Assembly: GCA_002386525.1 (NCBI GenBank)
Contig: DGIS01000016.1
Location: forward strand, 17,418 to 55,634
DNA: 38,217 nucleotides
Reading direction: 5' to 3'
DNA from: Sphingobacterium sp. UBA4616
Lineage (GTDB): Bacteria; Bacteroidota; Bacteroidia; Sphingobacteriales; Sphingobacteriaceae
The notes under the pieces: model-generated
The model's input: the letters and a program-made list of their open reading frames with translations, nothing else
The model's database searches: none
Told to the model about the DNA's origin: nothing
Program-made: the position numbers and the translations under genes
Shown here: one piece after another, positions 8,309 to 16,332 of the stretch
Layout of the letters: the number at the start of each line of letters is the position of its first letter
How positions within the stretch are numbered: the stretch's first letter is position 1

Positions 8309-11290
8309 ATGCAAGGTAAAGGGCTGATTAAACTTTTAGTGATAGTGGTGTCATTAGCGTGTCTATACTCCCTATCATTTACTTGGGTGACCCGCAATGT
8401 GGAGCGCGATGCTGAGAATTTTGCCAAGGGAGACTTGGCGAAAGAGAAGAGCTATCTAGACTCAATGGCAGGTGAAGTAGTGTACAATTTAGGGTTTGCA
8501 AAATACACCTATCGGGAAGCCAAAGCAAATGAACTCGCTTTGGGATTGGATTTGAAAGGTGGTATGAACGTAACCATGGAAATCTCGTTGGACGAATTGA
8601 TCCGCAATTTGGCAAACAATCCAAAAGATGAGAAATTCAACAAAGCGTTGGAACAGGCTGTAGCAAGAAGCAAAACGAGTGCTAAAACAGTCGTTGCGCT
8701 ATTTATGGAAGAATACAAATCCATCGGTGCTACAACTCCACTTTCAACCTTCTTTTCAACAAAAGATAATGCTGCACTAATTAAACCTGGGGATTCAGAC
8801 TCAAAAGTTGAATCATTCCTTCAAAAAGAAGCGGACAACGCCATCCAAAATTCCTACAAAGTACTTCGTACACGTATTGATAAGTTTGGTGTTGCATCTC
8901 CAAACATTCAAATTCAACAAGGTACAAACCGTATTTTAATCGAATTACCTGGTGTCAAAGACGAAAGCCGTGTGCGTAACCTGCTTCAAGGCTCCGCTAA
9001 ACTGGAGTTTTACGAGACCTATACCAATCAAGAAGTTTATCCATTACTGGAAAATATCGACAAAACTTTAGCTTCTACGTTAAAAGCAGCCCCTGCTACA
9101 ACAGGTACTTCCGTAGCAGACACAAGCAAAAAATCAGATGATTTGTTGTCCAACCTAACCGGTGGTAAAAAAGATGCGATAAAAGACAGTGCTGCTGTAA
9201 ATCTTGGTCAGAAAAATCCACTGTTTGAAGTGTTGCGCCCAGCAGTTTATATGGGTGAAAACCAACAGATGGCACTAATGCCAGGTTCAATGGTGGGTAT
9301 TGCTTCATTAAAAGATACAGCAAAAGTAAATGCATACTTGCAACGTCCGGAGGTAAAATCAATTCTCCCGGGAAACTTAAAACTTTTATGGGCTGTTAAA
9401 CCTGAACAAAAGACACCTGAGCAACTATCATTATATGCAATTAAAGGGGCTGGACAAGATAATGGTGCTGTATTGACAGGAGATGTCATTACGGATGCAA
9501 CAGCAAACTTTGATGAGAAAAATCAACCTGTGGTTGGTATGCAAATGAACAGCGAAGGTGCACGTGAATGGAAGAAAATTACTGCAAAAGCGGCTCAAAA
9601 CAGAGATGCAATTGCGATCGTTCTTGATAATGTGGTTTATTCTGCTCCTTCTGTAAACGGTGAAATCCCAAATGGTAGTTCATCAATCTCTGGATCCTTT
9701 ACGGTAGAAGACACCAAAGATTTAGCAAACGTATTGAAGGCAGGTCGTCTTCCAACGACTGCTAAAATTGTTGAAGAAGCTATTGTGGGACCTACTTTGG
9801 GTCAGGCTGCCATTGATGCGGGTGTTAACTCTGCTGTTATCGGTATTATCGTAGTAATGATCTTTATGATCGCTTACTACAATACTGCAGGTATCGTGGC
9901 AAACATTGCGGTATTGTTAAACGTATTTATCATTATGGGGGTATTGGCATCCTTAAATGCTGTACTCACCTTACCGGGTATCGCGGGTATCGTATTAACA
10001 ATGGGTACTGCGGTCGATGCGAACGTCTTGATTTATGAACGTATCCGTGAAGAACTGGGCTTAGGAAAATCGATCCGTCAGGCTGTTGCAGATGGTTACA
10101 AACACGCTTTACCTTCCATCTTGGATTCGCAGATCACAACGTTTTTGATCGGTATTATCTTATTCTTATTTGGTAGTGGCCCGATCTTAGGTTTCGCGAC
10201 AACATTAATGGTGGGTATCATTACTTCATTGTTTACTGCGATCCTTGTTACTCGTGTTATCTTTGAATGGATGTTGGCGAAAGATTTCAAAATCAAAGTC
10301 TCTTTCCCTTGGTCTGCAAATACCTTGCATAATGCAAACTTTAAATTCGTTCAGAAACGTAAAATCTTTTATGCGATTTCAATCGTTGCCGTGTTAATTT
10401 CTGCGGCATCAATTTTCACAAAAGGATTCAGTTTAGGTGTGGATTTCCAAGGTGGTCGTACGTATACTGTCCGTTATGATAAACCTGTGGACTTGGAAGC
10501 TGTACGTACAAACTTGGATGATATCTTCCAGAAAACAACAGAAGTAAAAGTCTTCGGTGCATCCAACCAACTGCGTATAACAACAACTTACCATATCGAA
10601 GAAACTTCGGACACTGCTGACAAAGAAGTATTGGATAAATTAAACCAAGGTCTATCAAAAGTAGACGCTTCCAATAAACATGAAATCCTTTCGTCTCAAA
10701 AAGTTGGGCCAAGTATTGCTACTGATATCAAGTCTAGAGCGACCAGTTCGGCAATTTTCTCTATCATCATTGTTGCTGCTTACATTTTGATTCGTTTCCA
10801 CAAATGGGAATATTCAGTTGGAGCAGCTATTGCAACAATCCACGATGCGATTATTTTATTGGGCTTATTCTCTCTCTTGGATGGCATCGTACCATTCTCG
10901 CTTGATATTGACCAACACTTTGTGGCAGCGATATTAACGGTCATTGCTTACTCGGTGAATGATACAGTGGTTGTATTTGACCGTTTACGTGAATTCGTAT
11001 CAAAACCAAATGCACATAATGAAGATCTTGGCGATGTCGTCAACCATGCGATCAACTCGACGTTAAGTAGAACGATCATTACCTCATTAACGATTGTATT
11101 TGTTCTTGCAGTCCTGTTTATTTTCGGTGGTGAAGTTATCCGTGGATTCTCATTCGCAATCTTAATCGGTGTAATCGTAGGTACATACTCATCGATTATT
11201 TTAGCGGCACCTTCGGTATATGACTTGCGTAAAGGAAAACATTTGGCTGAAGGTAATACGGCTAAAAAAGCTGAGGTCGTAAGACCATAA
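8309..11290 (+). CDS. secDF: SecDF fused protein translocase subunit
   Basis: Inner-membrane accessory of the Sec translocon that uses the proton gradient to help pull proteins across the membrane. SecD and SecF are fused in this 993-residue protein, as is usual in Bacteroidota. A transmembrane segment at residues 8-26 is followed by GLDLKGGMNV (79-88) and the large periplasmic region with a long SecD insertion. The SecD membrane block spans about residues 500-675 and includes MGTAVDANVLIYERIREE (near 565). The SecF part starts at about 685, with GVDFQGGRTYTV (near 710) and SVNDTVVVFDRLRE (near 881) in its membrane block. The ATG at 8309 directly precedes the first membrane segment. It has its own promoter candidate and a strong terminator. 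Confidence 0.97.
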   Translation: MQGKGLIKLLVIVVSLACLYSLSFTWVTRNVERDAENFAKGDLAKEKSYLDSMAGEVVYNLGFAKYTYREAKANELALGLDLKGGMNVTMEISLDELIRNLANNPKDEKFNKALEQAVARSKTSAKTVVALFMEEYKSIGATTPLSTFFSTKDNAALIKPGDSDSKVESFLQKEADNAIQNSYKVLRTRIDKFGVASPNIQIQQGTNRILIELPGVKDESRVRNLLQGSAKLEFYETYTNQEVYPLLENIDKTLASTLKAAPATTGTSVADTSKKSDDLLSNLTGGKKDAIKDSAAVNLGQKNPLFEVLRPAVYMGENQQMALMPGSMVGIASLKDTAKVNAYLQRPEVKSILPGNLKLLWAVKPEQKTPEQLSLYAIKGAGQDNGAVLTGDVITDATANFDEKNQPVVGMQMNSEGAREWKKITAKAAQNRDAIAIVLDNVVYSAPSVNGEIPNGSSSISGSFTVEDTKDLANVLKAGRLPTTAKIVEEAIVGPTLGQAAIDAGVNSAVIGIIVVMIFMIAYYNTAGIVANIAVLLNVFIIMGVLASLNAVLTLPGIAGIVLTMGTAVDANVLIYERIREELGLGKSIRQAVADGYKHALPSILDSQITTFLIGIILFLFGSGPILGFATTLMVGIITSLFTAILVTRVIFEWMLAKDFKIKVSFPWSANTLHNANFKFVQKRKIFYAISIVAVLISAASIFTKGFSLGVDFQGGRTYTVRYDKPVDLEAVRTNLDDIFQKTTEVKVFGASNQLRITTTYHIEETSDTADKEVLDKLNQGLSKVDASNKHEILSSQKVGPSIATDIKSRATSSAIFSIIIVAAYILIRFHKWEYSVGAAIATIHDAIILLGLFSLLDGIVPFSLDIDQHFVAAILTVIAYSVNDTVVVFDRLREFVSKPNAHNEDLGDVVNHAINSTLSRTIITSLTIVFVLAVLFIFGGEVIRGFSFAILIGVIVGTYSSIILAAPSVYDLRKGKHLAEGNTAKKAEVVRP

Positions 11291-11329
11291 TAAAGCTCTT
11301 TGCAGCAAAAAAACGCATTGAGTATTGGA

Positions 11330-11369
11330 GTGCCCCCAAAAAGTTAGCTACTTTCTGGGGGCATTTTTT
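11330..11369 (+). terminator. Rho-independent terminator of secDF
   Basis: Stem 11330-11343 with 11349-11362 (one A-C mismatch, otherwise perfect and G/C-rich at the base), loop TAGCT, then T-tract 11363-11369. It lies 40 bases past the secDF stop and argues against the longer marR reading frame that would begin before it. Confidence 0.92.
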
Positions 11370-11384
11370 ATTGCATTCAAATTA

Positions 11385-11430
11385 CTTGTCACACTAAATA
11401 TTTTAAATATATTTGTTGTGCTAAATATTT
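11385..11430 (+). promoter_or_regulatory. marR operon promoter with flanking direct repeats
   Basis: CTTG (11384-11387), 20 bases, then TATATTTG (11408-11415) fits the Bacteroidota promoter pattern. Identical 10-base repeats CTAAATATTT lie at 11393-11402 (in the spacer) and 11421-11430 (at the expected transcription start, just before the ATG at 11433). Their placement would suit autorepression by the MarR protein (inference). Confidence 0.5.
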
Positions 11431-11432
11431 GT

Positions 11433-11870
11433 ATGCTAAACGAAAAATTCGACCGCTATTCTTTTATTCTCGACCAAACGGCCAAGAAAGTAAAGCAATT
11501 TGCCCAATCCTCTTTTGCGGAGAAAGGATTTGATATCACTGTGGATCAGTGGACCATTTTAAAGGCTTTGTATGAAACAGATCAGCTTTCGCAAAAAGAA
11601 TTGGCGAAACGCTGCGGAAAAGACCAACCCACATTGACACGGATCGTTGATATCCTTCTTAAAAAAAATCTGGCTGAACGGGTCATTGACGAAACAGACC
11701 GTCGGAGCCTTTATTTGCACTTGACGGAAGAAGGAAAATTAAAAGTAGCATCGCTTTCACCAATTGTTGCGGAGATTCGTATGAAGGCCTGGAAAAATTT
11801 GACAGCGGAAGATTTTGACGCTTTTACAAGGATTTTGAACACAATATATAACAACTTAAATATAGAATAG
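11433..11870 (+). CDS. MarR family transcriptional regulator
   Basis: A 145-residue winged-helix regulator of the MarR family. The core motif runs VDQWTILKALYETDQLSQKELAKRCGKDQPTLTRIVDILLKKNLAERVIDETDRRSLYLHLTEEG in outline, covering the recognition helix (around KDQPTLTRIVD) and the wing (DETDRRSLY). I chose the ATG at 11433. The longer frame from 11325 would put the secDF terminator and the promoter inside the gene and add a hydrophobic stretch foreign to the family. The stop lies two bases before the ferredoxin reductase ATG, so the three genes 11433-13215 form one operon. MarR proteins often repress their own operon in response to phenolic or oxidative signals. Here the ligand is unknown and could relate to the redox pair that follows. 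Confidence 0.9.
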   Translation: MLNEKFDRYSFILDQTAKKVKQFAQSSFAEKGFDITVDQWTILKALYETDQLSQKELAKRCGKDQPTLTRIVDILLKKNLAERVIDETDRRSLYLHLTEEGKLKVASLSPIVAEIRMKAWKNLTAEDFDAFTRILNTIYNNLNIE

Positions 11871-11872
11871 CT

Positions 11873-12877
11873 ATGATAAATACGGATATCTGTATCATTG
11901 GAGCAGGACCTGTTGGCCTATTCGCTGTTTTCGAAGCTGGGCTTTTAAAAATGCGCTGCCATTTGATTGATGTGTTACCTCAGGTAGGCGGACAGCTTTC
12001 GGAGATTTACCCGCACAAACCTATCTATGATATACCTGGTTATCCAAGTATAACCGCACAGGAGCTGATCGATAAGCAGCTTGAACAAATTAAACCTTTC
12101 GACCCTACTTTCACCTTAGGTGAGCGTGTAGAACAAATATCCAGACAGGACGATGGCTCTTTTATCGTGACAACTAATGAACATACAACTGTTCACACAC
12201 AGGTTATTGTTATCGCCGGAGGCTTGGGCTGTTTTGAGCCGCGCAAACCGGAGATTCCGAATCTTCATCTCTTTGAAGGAAAAGGGGTAGACTATATGGT
12301 AAAAGATCCCGCCAAGTACCGGGATAAAAACATTGTTATTGCGGGTGGAGGCGACTCAGCTCTAGACTGGACCTTTCACCTCGCGGATATTGCGCAGCAG
12401 GTAACTTTAATACATCGGAGCGATTCCTTCCGAGGTGCCCCCGATTCGGCAGAGAAAGTATTCAAATTGGCCCAACAGGGGAAAATCAATTTATTGCTTT
12501 CCCACAGTCTGACCAATATTCACGGCAATGGCAGTTTATCACATGTTGAAACAGCAAGTAAAAACAAAGAAGTTATCGCTATAGAGGCAGACTATTTTAT
12601 CCCTTTATTTGGCCTGACACCTAAACTTGGTCCAATTGCTGATTGGGGATTGCAAATTGATAAAAATGCCATTGAGGTCAATACTTTTGATTACTCCACC
12701 AACGTAGAGCGTGTTTACGCAATCGGAGACATCAATACGTATCCCGGCAAGCTGAAACTCATTCTTTGTGGATACCATGAGGCAGCCCTGATGTGTCAAA
12801 GCGCTTTTAAATTTGTCTATCCAGACCAGAAACTTACATTCAAATACACAACAGTAAACGGAATAAATACATTTTAG
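11873..12877 (+). CDS. Thioredoxin-reductase-like ferredoxin-NADP reductase
   Basis: FAD-dependent oxidoreductase expected to move electrons between NADPH and ferredoxin in the cytoplasm. The 334-residue protein has an FAD-binding Rossmann motif IIGAGPVGLF (residues 8-17), the family's GGQLSEIYPHKPIYDIPGYP segment, an NADPH-binding motif AGGGDSALDW (near 158-167) and a C-terminal FAD motif YAIGDINTYPGK. It lacks the CxxC redox pair of true thioredoxin reductases, which is the hallmark of TrxR-like ferredoxin reductases. The next gene, two bases downstream, encodes a 2Fe-2S ferredoxin, its likely partner. Confidence 0.93.
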   Translation: MINTDICIIGAGPVGLFAVFEAGLLKMRCHLIDVLPQVGGQLSEIYPHKPIYDIPGYPSITAQELIDKQLEQIKPFDPTFTLGERVEQISRQDDGSFIVTTNEHTTVHTQVIVIAGGLGCFEPRKPEIPNLHLFEGKGVDYMVKDPAKYRDKNIVIAGGGDSALDWTFHLADIAQQVTLIHRSDSFRGAPDSAEKVFKLAQQGKINLLLSHSLTNIHGNGSLSHVETASKNKEVIAIEADYFIPLFGLTPKLGPIADWGLQIDKNAIEVNTFDYSTNVERVYAIGDINTYPGKLKLILCGYHEAALMCQSAFKFVYPDQKLTFKYTTVNGINTF

Positions 12878-12879
12878 TT

Positions 12880-13215
12880 ATGGAAGATAATTTAATTAAA
12901 ATTGGTGTTGTTGACCGCGACGGGAGCGAAAATATACTGGAGATACCCACAGACATCAACCTTTCACTGATGGAAATTTTAAGAGCATCAGAATATGAAA
13001 TATTGGCAACCTGCGGTGGGATGGCTTTATGTGCTACCTGCCATGTTGAGGTTATTGAAGGTCTAGAATCGCTTGCTCCAGCGAGCGATCAGGAGCTCGA
13101 TATGTTAGACACGCTCCCCGATGCTGATGATCAAAGTCGGCTCGCCTGTCAGCTTTATCTACAGAATTGCAACAACGGTATGAAAATCAAGATAAAAGGT
13201 GCATTGCAGTCGTGA
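12880..13215 (+). CDS. 2Fe-2S ferredoxin (adrenodoxin-like)
   Basis: A 111-residue electron carrier. The cluster ligands are in the adrenodoxin/putidaredoxin spacing: C-x5-C-x2-C in CGGMALCATCHVEV, and the fourth Cys in RLACQLYL. The start lies two bases after the reductase stop, so the proteins are almost certainly coexpressed and probably work as a pair. The electron acceptor is not in the operon; cytochrome P450, iron-sulfur assembly or a desaturase are possible. The stop codon is inside the left arm of a perfect 18-bp hairpin (13211-13249). Confidence 0.95.
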   Translation: MEDNLIKIGVVDRDGSENILEIPTDINLSLMEILRASEYEILATCGGMALCATCHVEVIEGLESLAPASDQELDMLDTLPDADDQSRLACQLYLQNCNNGMKIKIKGALQS

Positions 13216-13267
13216 TCTCATGGTGTATTTTATACACCATGAGATCACGACCAACATCTTTTTTTTT
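13211..13267 (+). terminator. Long perfect hairpin and T-run after the ferredoxin gene
   Basis: Perfect 18-bp inverted repeat (13211-13228 with 13232-13249) with only three bases between arms. The left arm includes the TGA stop. A run of nine T (13259-13267) follows after a nine-base gap. It probably terminates the marR operon, though the gap makes it atypical; a 3'-end stability hairpin is the alternative. Confidence 0.65.
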
Positions 13268-13465
13268 AGACAGTAACAGGTCGACATAAAAGACTAAAAA
13301 TCAAACACCTACAAAACATATGATTGAAAGATTTAGCCTTTTCACAATAAATTTCACAACATATCGGCGCAATAAATAAATATTTTTTAGTTTTTTGAAG
13401 CAAAATTTAAGATATTTGCAGCTTAATTCGATTGTACCGAATTTTTACAACAAACTATTAAAAAT

Positions 13466-14776
13466 ATGCCAAGCAATAGTTCAAATAGAAAATTCCCAAG
13501 AGTAATCATTATTGGTGCTGGATTTGGAGGAATTGAAGTTGCTAAAAAGCTTAAAAATAAGGAAGTTGAAGTTCTGTTGCTGGACAGAAATAACTTTCAT
13601 ACTTTTCAACCTTTGATGTATCAGGTAGCCACGGGTACTCTTTCGGCGGATTCTATTTCTTTCCCTGTCCGCAAAATGTTCAAAGGCCAAGACAACTTCC
13701 GCTTTAGACTTGCTGACGTAAAGAGTGTAGATAATGAGGCCAAAATTGTAAGAACAGACGTTGGTGATTTTGACTATGATTATTTGATTGTTGCTACAGG
13801 TGCCACAACGAACTTCTTCGGCAATCAACAAATCACGAAATATGCTTTGCCAATGAAAAACATACAAGAAGCATTAAACATTCGTAGCTATGTTTTACAG
13901 AACCTGGAAGAGGCGGTACGGATAGAAAACCCGGCTGATCGTAAAGCCAATCTGAACTTTGTTATTGTTGGAGGTGGTCCGACAGGTGTAGAACTTTCGG
14001 GTGCAATCGCAGAAATCAAAAACAACGTTCTTGAAAAAGACTATCCAGAATTAAAAAAATCTGAGATGTCGGTTTACTTAGTCGAAGGACTTCCAAAAGT
14101 ATTGGCCAATCTGTCTGAAAAATCTTCCAAAGATTCGGAAAGATACCTGAAAGATCTAGGTGTAGAAGTGTTATTGAATGTTCAGGTAACAGGATATGAT
14201 GGTAATTCGATTACTTTCGCCGACGGCAGAAGCATTGAAACAAAAACTGTGATCTGGGGTGCCGGCGTAGCTGGCCAATATCCTGATGGCTTCAAGAAAG
14301 AAATTATCCAGCGTGGTAACCGTATACAGACTGACGATCAATGTCGCGTTATCGATATGCCAGGTGTTTATGCCATTGGTGATGTTTCGGCGTTTATTAC
14401 AGATGATCTTCCTCGTGGCTTACCTGGTGTTGCACCGGTAGCTCAACAACAGGGAGCATATGTCGCTAAACACCTCCTCCAAACGATTTCCAATCAACCA
14501 ACTGAGAAATTCAATTATTTTGACAAAGGCTCAATGGCTACTATAGGCCGTAATAAAGCGGTAGTTGATATGGGAAAAATTCATTTTAATGGATTCTTTG
14601 GCTGGATGACGTGGATGTTTGTCCACTTGATGTCCATTTATGGATTCAGAAATAAACTAATCACTTTTGTAAACTGGTCAATTAAATTTTTCACAAAAAA
14701 CAGTGGTGTACGTTTAATATTCCACAAGTATGATGAACCAGTTCCGGAAAAAAATCAGGCAGAAACAGTGCACTAG
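13466..14776 (+). CDS. ndh: Type II NADH dehydrogenase (NDH-2)
   Basis: Single-subunit, non-proton-pumping NADH:quinone oxidoreductase on the inner face of the cytoplasmic membrane. The 436-residue protein has an FAD motif IIIGAGFGGIE (near 14-24), the family segment FHTFQPLMYQVATGTLSADSI, an NADH motif VIVGGGPTGVELSG and the second FAD motif GVYAIGDVSAF. Residues around 360-415 (FFGWMTWMFVHLMSIYGFRNKLITFVNW) form the amphipathic or hydrophobic membrane anchor of NDH-2. It is preceded by 250 bases with an imperfect promoter candidate (GATATTTG, 13411-13418) and followed by a strong terminator, so it is transcribed alone. Confidence 0.94.
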   Translation: MPSNSSNRKFPRVIIIGAGFGGIEVAKKLKNKEVEVLLLDRNNFHTFQPLMYQVATGTLSADSISFPVRKMFKGQDNFRFRLADVKSVDNEAKIVRTDVGDFDYDYLIVATGATTNFFGNQQITKYALPMKNIQEALNIRSYVLQNLEEAVRIENPADRKANLNFVIVGGGPTGVELSGAIAEIKNNVLEKDYPELKKSEMSVYLVEGLPKVLANLSEKSSKDSERYLKDLGVEVLLNVQVTGYDGNSITFADGRSIETKTVIWGAGVAGQYPDGFKKEIIQRGNRIQTDDQCRVIDMPGVYAIGDVSAFITDDLPRGLPGVAPVAQQQGAYVAKHLLQTISNQPTEKFNYFDKGSMATIGRNKAVVDMGKIHFNGFFGWMTWMFVHLMSIYGFRNKLITFVNWSIKFFTKNSGVRLIFHKYDEPVPEKNQAETVH

Positions 14777-14817
14777 TCTTTTGATAGTATTTTCAACCTG
14801 AAATTAATCATTACCCC

Positions 14818-14857
14818 GACAGCGCCATGATAGCAAGATCATGGCGCTGTCTTTTTT
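14818..14857 (+). terminator. Rho-independent terminator of ndh
   Basis: Perfect 13-bp stem (14818-14830 with 14839-14851), 8-base loop, then six T (14852-14857). It lies 41 bases after the stop. Confidence 0.93.
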
Positions 14858-14959
14858 ATCCCCCTCTTATCTGCTTATCACTGGAGATAAGGTTGTACTC
14901 GCTGAATATCTAATCCACATCACAACATTAGCGTTCCACTGACTTGTCAACTCCAACCT

Positions 14960-15067
14960 CTATTTATTGGATTCTTTGTTTCGACTGTCATTGATTTCAA
15001 AAACAAATGTTTCATCCTTGTCTACAGGGTCATCCAATTTAAAATAACTTCGCCTAGCACGTAACAT
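14960..15067 (-). CDS. Possible small protein or gene remnant (35 aa)
   Basis: A short ORF, ATG at 15065-15067 and TAG at 14960-14962. It encodes a highly charged peptide beginning MLRARRSYFKLDDPVDKDET. An in-frame stop lies directly before the ATG, so it is not the end of a longer intact frame. No ribosome binding site, promoter or family match was recognised. It may be a real small protein, a decayed gene end, or chance. Confidence 0.2.
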   Translation of the reverse strand: MLRARRSYFKLDDPVDKDETFVFEINDSRNKESNK

Positions 15068-15173
15068 TTACAGATTATATTCGTTAAATTTAAAGACAGT
15101 TTTTTCCAGATAGAATTTACTTTCATAATATCTTTTTTTGATGTATAACCTCAAAAAGATTAATTTTTTTTGG

Positions 15174-15181
15174 TAGGTTTG
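15174..15181 (+). promoter_or_regulatory. -7 promoter box of the mre operon
   Basis: TAGGTTTG followed by C matches TAnnTTTGC, 33 bases before the mreB ATG. No clear -33 TTTG is seen at 18-21 bases upstream. Confidence 0.5.
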
Positions 15182-15214
15182 CATATTATTCTAAAATAGC
15201 TTAAGGATTAGCAG

Positions 15215-16240
15215 ATGGGCTTATTTAATTGGTTTACGCAAGAAGTTGCGATTGACTTGGGTACTGCAAATACCCTAATAATTCATAATGACAAAGTAGT
15301 AGTTGATGAACCTTCTATTGTTGCATTTGACCGCACCACAAATAAAGTGATCGCCATTGGCCGCCAAGCCATGCAAATGGAGGGTAAGACACACGACAAT
15401 ATAAAGACAGTACGTCCTTTACGTGATGGAGTAATTGCTGATTTTACGGCTGCTGAGCATTTGATCAGAGGAATGGTAAAATTAGTAAACAATGGCAAGA
15501 GCTGGTTTTTCCCTTCGCTTCGTATGGTTGTTTGTATTCCTTCTGGTATTACAGAGGTGGAAAAAAGAGCGGTACGCGACTCCGCTGAAATTGCTGGTGC
15601 TAAGGAAGTCTATTTGATTCACGAGCCCATGGCCGCTGCTGTAGGTATAGGGATTGATGTGGAAGAACCGATGGGTAATATGATTATTGATATCGGTGGT
15701 GGTACTACCGAAATAGCAGTCATTGCTTTGTCGGGTATCGTATGTGACCAGTCTATTCGCGTTGCGGGTGATAACTTTGACTCCGATATCGTTCAATACA
15801 TCAGACGACAACACAACATCATGATTGGTGAACGTACGGCTGAAAAAATAAAAATTGAAGTGGGTGCTGCTCTTCCGGAATTGCAGGAACCACCCGCAGA
15901 TTTTGCTGTTCAAGGGCGTGATTTGATGACTGGTGTTCCTAAACAAATCACTGTTTCTTATACCGAAATAGCCCATTGTCTGGATAAATCCATCTCAAAA
16001 ATTGAAGAGGCGATCTTAAAAGCTTTAGAAATTACTCCCCCAGAATTATCAGCAGATATTTATCAAACAGGTATTTACCTGACTGGCGGTGGTGCGTTAT
16101 TACGCGGTCTGGACCGTCGTATACAAGCTAAGACTAAACTTCCAGTGCACATTGCTGAAGACCCATTACGCGCTGTCGTAAGAGGAACTGGTATTGCACT
16201 TAAAAATATCGGACGATTTAAATTTTTGATGCAATCCTAA
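15215..16240 (+). CDS. mreB: Rod-shape determining protein MreB
   Basis: Bacterial actin homologue that polymerises on the inner membrane and guides lateral cell-wall synthesis. The 341-residue protein has the phosphate-1 motif DLGTANT (residues 14-20), the phosphate-2 motif IDIGGGTTEIAVI (near 159-171) and the adenosine motif LTGGGALLRGLD (near 289-300). The hydrophobic, amphipathic N-terminus (MGLFNWFTQEV) is the expected membrane-binding helix, which supports the start chosen. It is the first gene of the five-gene cluster mreB-mreC-mreD-mrdA-rodA. A 92-base gap with a hairpin separates it from mreC. Confidence 0.97.
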   Translation: MGLFNWFTQEVAIDLGTANTLIIHNDKVVVDEPSIVAFDRTTNKVIAIGRQAMQMEGKTHDNIKTVRPLRDGVIADFTAAEHLIRGMVKLVNNGKSWFFPSLRMVVCIPSGITEVEKRAVRDSAEIAGAKEVYLIHEPMAAAVGIGIDVEEPMGNMIIDIGGGTTEIAVIALSGIVCDQSIRVAGDNFDSDIVQYIRRQHNIMIGERTAEKIKIEVGAALPELQEPPADFAVQGRDLMTGVPKQITVSYTEIAHCLDKSISKIEEAILKALEITPPELSADIYQTGIYLTGGGALLRGLDRRIQAKTKLPVHIAEDPLRAVVRGTGIALKNIGRFKFLMQS

Positions 16241-16274
16241 CCGTTCGATAATTAATAACAATATTTTATTAAAG

Positions 16275-16306
16275 AGCGATATAATATGCAAAACTATTAT
16301 ATCGCT
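16275..16306 (+). other. Hairpin between mreB and mreC
   Basis: Perfect 12-bp A/T-rich stem (16275-16286 with 16295-16306) with an 8-base loop and no T-run after it. It could be an RNA-processing or stability element that sets MreB above MreC/MreD levels, or a weak terminator (inference). Confidence 0.5.
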
Positions 16307-16332
16307 TGCTTATTAAATACCCACATTAAAAA

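Larger units (their letters stand above)
14858..15214. other. Intergenic region between ndh and mreB
   Basis: Of about 360 bases, the right end holds the mreB -7 box. The middle contains a 35-codon minus-strand ORF (14960-15067) described separately. I see no RNA gene or repeat. Confidence 0.6.

Noticed and set aside
11325..11432. Longer marR frame with a hydrophobic N-terminus
   Set aside because: It would include the secDF terminator and the marR promoter; the ATG at 11433 gives a normal MarR length.
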